Source: Areca catechu (lineage: Eukaryota; Streptophyta; Magnoliopsida; Arecales; Arecaceae). From it: a stretch of DNA of 64,000 bases. Each line of letters starts with the position of its first letter. The first letter of the stretch is position 1. Made by a program: the position numbers and the translations under genes. The stretch covers positions 46,147,088 to 46,211,087 of the forward strand of contig CM038040.1 of the NCBI GenBank assembly GCA_021397845.1, given 5' to 3'. Below, piece by piece: positions 58,581-64,000 of the stretch. The notes under the pieces were generated by a model. It saw only the letters and a list, made by a program, of their open reading frames with translations, was not told the origin of the DNA and searched no databases.

Positions 58581-58612
58581 TCTGAATGCAACAGTTTACC
58601 AAAAAAAAAAAT

Positions 58613-59636
58613 GTTAAGATCATAAGTTTCAGAAAGCGATATGTCATGGTGCACCAAAAATGACCGGAAGATGATTAACAAACCATGTTAAAAACACGTG
58701 TCCCTTTTTAATAACATCTACTAAAGTGTTAGTGGTTAGTGAAAGGTAACGAGATATAACATAATGGAGAAAATGCAAAGAGTTTAAGAAATCAATCTTT
58801 TTGATTAAGGAGTTTAAATCATGTGGTATGTTTCTAAGAATTTACTGTAGCAAATGGTAATGATGGTAACTGCTCATTTCCATGAACATCCAAATTAACA
58901 ATGTAGTTTTAAGGGGAAAAAAAAGAAGGCTTCAAAACTAGTAAAATACGAATCAAGTGAAAGCTCTCATTCTAAAGACATCTATGTGTGCACACGGAGT
59001 GAGATGTAAAAACTAATAGTGAAGTTGTTTTCAAACTAAATTTTGATTATATATATATATAAAGAGAGAGAGAGAGAGAGAGAGAGAGCTAGATTTGATT
59101 TTTTTTAATAGATTTGGAGTTAAATATGATCATGTTTGCTATCATCTGATTTTGTAGAGATCCCCATGCAACAAACTAAAAAGTTAATATTCACTTTTTC
59201 ATCCGTTTGGATTTGCATTTATTCTAAAGTATTTTTATTTATTCTCTGATATTTATGTTTATTCTAAAGTGTTTGTATTGATTATAAAAAAATAGACTAT
59301 TCTATCATCATTAATAGTTCCAGCAATCATTAATATACCATTAATGCATTAAAAAAATATATATTTATTCTGGAGCATTTTTGTTTATTTTGTTTGTGCT
59401 TATTGTAAACTCATTTATATTTAGTTTGAAAGGGTTTATATTTATTTTGGAAATATTCATATTTATTTTAAGAGAGTTTGTATTTATTCAATCTAAAATT
59501 TATGTTTATCCTAGAGGAATTTGTATTTATTCTGATTTGCATGGTGATCTATACAAATTAGATGATTGAAAACTTGATCAGATTTGGCTTCAAATCTGGT
59601 TGAATAAAACCTAGTCTACCACACACATATATATAT
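58613..59636. other. Spacer between the LINE and LARD-like copy B
   Basis: AT-rich. It contains (AT)5(AG)12-type microsatellite sequence at about 59051-59088 and a T-rich stretch at 59200-59540 with recurring TTTATATTTATT-like phrases. No gene was seen. Confidence 0.55.
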
Positions 59637-61791
59637 TATCACACTCTGAACACAGTACCTGGGTCGACCACGCGACTGACCGCATGAATCTTAGAATATA
59701 TCCTAGAGATCATCAAGCTTTAAAAAATCTATTACAACTTCAATTTCCAAGAATACTATTGATCACAATTCATAAATAAATATTTAATGTAAAGAAAATA
59801 ATACAATACATATAATTACAAATTTTGTCATTTTTCAATTGTCTGATCAGTATCAATAACTTTCTATATTTTCATCTTTTCATTTGTAAATCTATTGAAC
59901 ATCATGCAACTTTGAAGAGAAAAGAAGCGGGAGGTGAGCTTTGTAGCCTGATAAGAATCTTCACACTCATACTATATAATATAATATAATTTAAAAATAA
60001 TAGTAAACAGTATTAAATAGAATATAAATCTCAAAATCTCATGTCAAGTAATCAAGATAACTCAATATCGATATATGTAAAAACATATATCAATTAATAC
60101 CAAACATCTATTTTATTCAAAAATGAAACACTACATATATTATTAAGTAAAATCCTCCTTTTACTTAATTATTATTGTATCTCTTATTACCCACATCTTA
60201 TTAATATGATCCAGATCAAATACTATTATCTTTTATGATTTTAGACTAATCATGGTCATGCTTCAACACGTGACTGGCACCTCAAGATTGACCATGTACT
60301 AACAACTCGTAGCCAAGCTATTCTATATATTTGTCCTTGGCTCGGTGATCCCACATATTATCTTTCATGGTTCAACGATCCTACATATTATTTGTCCGTG
60401 GCTTGGCGATCCCACGTATTAATTGTTTATGGCTCGGCAATCCCATGTATTATCTATTCATGGCTTGATTATTTTCTATTTGGCATGGCTAGTCAAACAC
60501 CATTTTCTTGATTATCAATTTATCAAATCTCAATATGTTATCAAATTATATTTACTTTAAGATTTTTAATAACCGGCATCACGATCCAAATCATCCAAAA
60601 GATAATCATGTTGATATAAATATATTATACAAAATTATAAATAATCATACCGATAGTTTTAAAATAAATATACACCATAAGAAATTGAAATTATACAGTG
60701 CATAAATAATCATACATGTAAATGATCATGTCCAAAGATCAAACATATAATATAAAATATATAAAATGGTGATCATGTCTAAGAACCCTTATTTTTTTTG
60801 GAGATTGATTTAACACGTCCAATATCAGTTTGCACCCAGATTCTTGACCTAGGTACTATGAAACTCGCTCAACATCCTCCTATCCAGAAAATCCTTCTAT
60901 ATAATAATCTTATTATTAATAAATAATTTCATGGTATAGTCGTTATAGATCTAGAACCCTCTATCCAATTTTATTAATAGTCCATCCATTGATTTCTAAT
61001 CCTAACTTCACAACTTTCAAAATTCCTAGAAGAAAAACTTTTAGAGAGAGAAAATTATAGAGAGAAAGTAAGTGAGAATTTAGAAAAGAAAGTGGTAAGA
61101 GAAACTAGAAAGAAGGGAGAGGAGAGGAATATTTTATTTTATTTTTTTTCTTTTAATTTTTTTTCTTTTTTCCTTTTCTCTTTCTTTTTTTCCTTTCTTT
61201 TCTTCTTCTACTCTTTTTCTTTTCTTTTATTCTTCCCTCTTTTTCTTCTTGGCTCGAACAAGGGACCCATGCTCCCATTCATTCCCCCAAAACTTGGAGG
61301 GTTCTCACTCGGAGGAGGGTGGCTAGGGCTGCGGTCCATGGCAGTATGACCACAGCGATGGTTTGGTGGTCGATGGCTATGGACGGTATTAGAAGGAAGG
61401 GAAAGAAAACCAAACATAGGGATTTGGCCTTCTCCAATTATTTTGGCGATCACCGATCAAAAATAAGATTTCCAAGGGTCGAGAGAGATAGGAAAAATGA
61501 TTCACTAGGGATTCTCAATCTCATACCTAGTTTTTCGATGAGATTTTGGCCAAGAATCTTGTAAGCACAAAGACGATCATCCAAACCAAAAAGAGGAAGT
61601 ACATGAGGAGAAATGACGGGAGGAGGAAGGCTCTCTGGTAGTGGGGTTCGAGTAAGGAAGTCCCTTCTTATAGCAGGAAAACATTAGATCTAGCTCACTT
61701 GGATTTCAATTAGGAGAAGGAGAAGACTCCCATCATAAGTCTTCATTCTCTATTTTTTTTTTTCTTTTTTTTTTGACTGGGTTTTTATATT
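59637..61791 (-). repeat. Left LTR of LARD-like copy B
   Basis: Starts TATCACACTCTG (canonical TGTCACGCCCC decayed). It contains a ~31-bp tandem repeat (about 60330-60470), a T/C-rich run at about 61137-61255 and a GC-richer end. The right boundary is inferred from copy A because the partner LTR is cut. Confidence 0.8.
60330..60470. repeat. ~31-bp tandem repeat in the LTR, 4-5 units
   Basis: TGTCC(T/G)TGGCT(C/T)GG(T/C)GATCCCAC.TATTA is repeated four times, with a fifth partial copy. At the same place the solo LTR carries its own CCCGTGGC-type repeats (46690-46870), so this LTR region is variable between copies. Confidence 0.8.
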
Positions 61792-63329
61792 CTTCTTCCT
61801 TAAAATAATTTCATCTTATTATTCTTGAGGTTTAAATGTGATCTAATAACTCAATCCATGTGATCTAATAACTCAATCCATTCCATCCATTATACGTATC
61901 GAATTTCTTTTGAGCTCTTCAATTATCATGACTTTCAAGTTAAAGAATTAATGTTTCTAACCAGCTTTGAATAATTTTAAGCTACCATATTTCTGCTGCG
62001 CACGCTAATATAATTTACAGAATTATCTAGGTTCACAAAATGAATCCTTTCAAAAATAATCATCTTACATTGGTACCAAAGATTTAAAATTTTTAGGTTA
62101 AATTAAAGCAAAGTTTTTAAGTCTCTTTGTCATGTTTGAGCCATCAGATATATCATATCAAGATTAAGCCTTGGTCTACTTTCTATATTTAAAGCTATTA
62201 TATAAACTTTATCATCTTACTAGAACTCCATAAATCTAAAATAATTTAAGATCAATTAACCCTTTAGACATTACAAATCAACTTGTCTTTTTAAAAGATT
62301 AACTTTGAGCTCTAATAAATTAGAACTTAAGTCAACATCTCTATGGATAAAATCAATTCAGCCATTCATATGAAATTTCCTTCATCATGACCTTTAGCAT
62401 CAATAAATTAGTTGACCTGAAATTCAATCCCTTATATAACCCTTAGAAGTCTACCAAAATTAGTTCCTCTATCTTTTCAAGATATTGATAACTCTAGTCT
62501 AAGCCCAGATTAATCATACTCTCCTTAACAATTCAATTAAATAATCTTGATCAACTTTTCTTTTAGAAAGTTAATTTTTGACTTAATAAAATAAATGACT
62601 CTAAGTCAATGTTCATATGAATAAGATCAATTATATTATTATTCATAAAGTTATTTTATTATAATTCTTAACATTAATTAACAACTACTTGAAATTTTAT
62701 TCTTCATAAGCAAAACTCATATAAGCCTTTCAAAACTAATTTCTTCGCTCAATACAACATCAGTAGTAAAATAACCTAGATCTTTTCATAGATATTAAAT
62801 TTGACTTGGGGTTTAACACACTAAATAATCTCCAACAAATATATGGGAGATTAAATAATCCACTATAGAGGTGATAATTTGAATTGTCAAAGATTCCACT
62901 AAGTTATGTATTCCATGTTGTCTTAATAAAATCAAATCTATCAATAAAGAATTACATATATTTATAGTATCCTAAATATAGTTTTTCACTATAAGCCAAT
63001 TTTATTCCTGATCTACATACAGGTCTAATCCTCAAAAAATATTTTATTGTAATATCATAAAACTTCTTTTTAGACCATATTTTACTTGTTGATAAATCCC
63101 AAAACTTAGATAGTACACATGATAGTACATAACCTATCAGTATAATATTCTATATTCAAAGGATAGTACCTCTAACATTCAAGTCAAACTCCACTTATCA
63201 AAATCAAAGATATTCTTTATCTAGCTTTTCTATACTCATCGTTTATATACTTATCATATGCAGACTTTGGATGTAAAATGGATCACAATTCCTAGTAATC
63301 AAAAATCCAAATTTCAATCCATTTATACT

Positions 63330-63597
63330 ACTATAATTGTTCTCAGTGATCATTAACCTAAAGTACAAATATCTTTTAACCAGATCTCTAATGATTATAA
63401 TTTAAATTTTGATATCATTCATATCATGTCTTAATTACTTATGTCACAATGCCAAGTGATCATAACTTAAATTTCGATATCATCCATGTTATGCTTTAAT
63501 TACTTATGTCATAATTCCATGTAATCATAACCTAAGCTTCGATATCACTCATGTTAAGTCCTAATTACTTATGTCATAATTCCAAGTAATGATAACC
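63330..63597 (-). repeat. 65-bp tandem repeat next to the primer site, copy B
   Basis: AT(C/G)ATAA-containing units begin near 63394, 63459, 63524 and 63589, exactly 65 bases apart. They carry TTACTTATGTCATAATTCCA, as in copy A. Confidence 0.85.
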
Positions 63598-63599
63598 TG

Positions 63600-63611
63600 G
63601 CTCTGATACCA
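63600..63611 (-). other. Primer-binding site of LARD-like copy B
   Basis: The minus strand reads TGGTATCAGAGC, a perfect plant initiator-Met tRNA primer site. It is three bases from the right LTR start at 63615. Confidence 0.9.
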
Positions 63612-63614
63612 TTC

Positions 63615-64000
63615 TATCATGCCCCAAATTTAGCACCCGGGTTGGCCATGTGATCGACCATATGAACTCTAGAATATGCCCTAGAGATTATGCAAAGCTT
63701 TAAAAAATCCATTACAACTTCAATTTCCAAGAATACTATTGATCACAATTTATAAGAGAATACCTAATGTAAAGAGAATAATATAATTTATATAATTATA
63801 AATTTGATCATTTTTCAATCGTCCAATCGATATCAATGACTCTCTATACTTTCATCTTTTCACTCGTAAATCCATTGAACATCCTACAACTCTGAAAAGA
63901 AAAGATGCGGAAGGTAAGCTTTATAGCCTAGTAAGAATTTCCATACCTCACACTAGTATAATATAATATAATTCAAACATAATAGTAAACAATATCCAAT
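63615..64000 (-). repeat. Right LTR of LARD-like copy B, partial
   Basis: Starts TATCATGCCCCAAA and matches 59637 on to the window end with scattered substitutions. On the minus strand this is the 5' LTR. Confidence 0.88.

Larger units (their letters stand above)
54480..58612 (+). mobile_element. L1-type LINE, decayed, 5'-truncated
   Basis: About 4.1 kb holding in order an endonuclease, reverse transcriptase, zinc-binding RT end and RNase H. It ends in an 11-base A run (58601-58611). GTTAAGATC at 54469-54477 recurs after the A run at 58613-58621, a likely target duplication. No ORF1 (Gag-like) is seen, so the copy begins inside or just before ORF2. Many stops and frameshifts make it inactive. 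Confidence 0.88.
59637..64000 (-). mobile_element. LARD-like non-coding LTR retrotransposon, copy B (right LTR cut by window)
   Basis: 59637 onward aligns with 63615-64000 as direct repeats. GCTCTGATACCA at 63600-63611 is a perfect reverse complement of the iMet primer site TGGTATCAGAGC, so the element reads on the minus strand. The left LTR runs to about 61791, followed by AAGGAAGAA-type purines on the minus strand (polypurine tract). The interior (about 61792-63614) is non-coding and aligns with the interior of copy A, including the 65-bp repeat array. It is the same size class as copy A. Confidence 0.87.

Overview
This is a plant nuclear window, from a flowering plant and probably a monocot that is not a grass. 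Two ordinary nuclear genes sit in about 52 kb of nested, decayed transposable elements. The organism is inferred: the genes have plant families and introns, the gene codons are not grass-like in GC, and the repeats are plant Ty3/gypsy (Tat and chromovirus), CACTA and L1-type LINE elements. A palm is my best guess, but nothing in the sequence proves it.

Layout. (1) 1-12054: a Tat-lineage Ty3/gypsy element whose 5' LTR is cut by the window start. It has a decayed sense gag and a long antisense reading region (Transposase_28-like). A second gypsy element on the minus strand (5188-9981, CTATA target duplication) is inserted into that antisense region. The inner element lacks protease, RT, RNase H and most of integrase. 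Its gag runs in one frame into a chromodomain tail, broken by only three stop codons. (2) 12673-18350: a non-coding, LARD-like element on the minus strand. A second copy lies at 59637-64000+, and a related solo LTR with perfect target duplication lies at 46296-48042. (3) 18871-about 25513: another decayed gypsy-like element full of internal tandem repeats, followed by a third LTR fragment at about 26290-26651.

(4) 28076-31626, plus strand: a complete four-exon WrbA/FQR1-like NAD(P)H:quinone oxidoreductase gene (203 aa). (5) 32232-33140: an inverted-repeat (TIR) element with a 20-22 bp minisatellite core. (6) 36997-38992, minus strand: a complete seven-exon atypical bHLH transcription factor gene (445 aa) of the bHLH112/123/68 group.

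(7) 41995-46116: a non-autonomous CACTA element with large inverted subterminal arrays and a GC-rich higher-order repeat. (8) 48252-53512: a second CACTA-like element carrying an antisense fragment that resembles an ANTH (clathrin-assembly protein) exon. (9) About 54480-58612: a decayed L1-type LINE with endonuclease, RT, zinc-binding and RNase H remnants and a poly(A) tail. (10) 59637-64000: the second LARD copy.

Only the two intron-containing genes look functional. I saw no rRNA, tRNA, CRISPR array, or prokaryotic or organellar gene. The observations most worth following are the Gag-chromodomain single-frame element, the non-coding LTR family with a conserved 65-bp repeat array beside its primer-binding site, the ABC higher-order repeat in the first CACTA, and the captured ANTH-like fragment.
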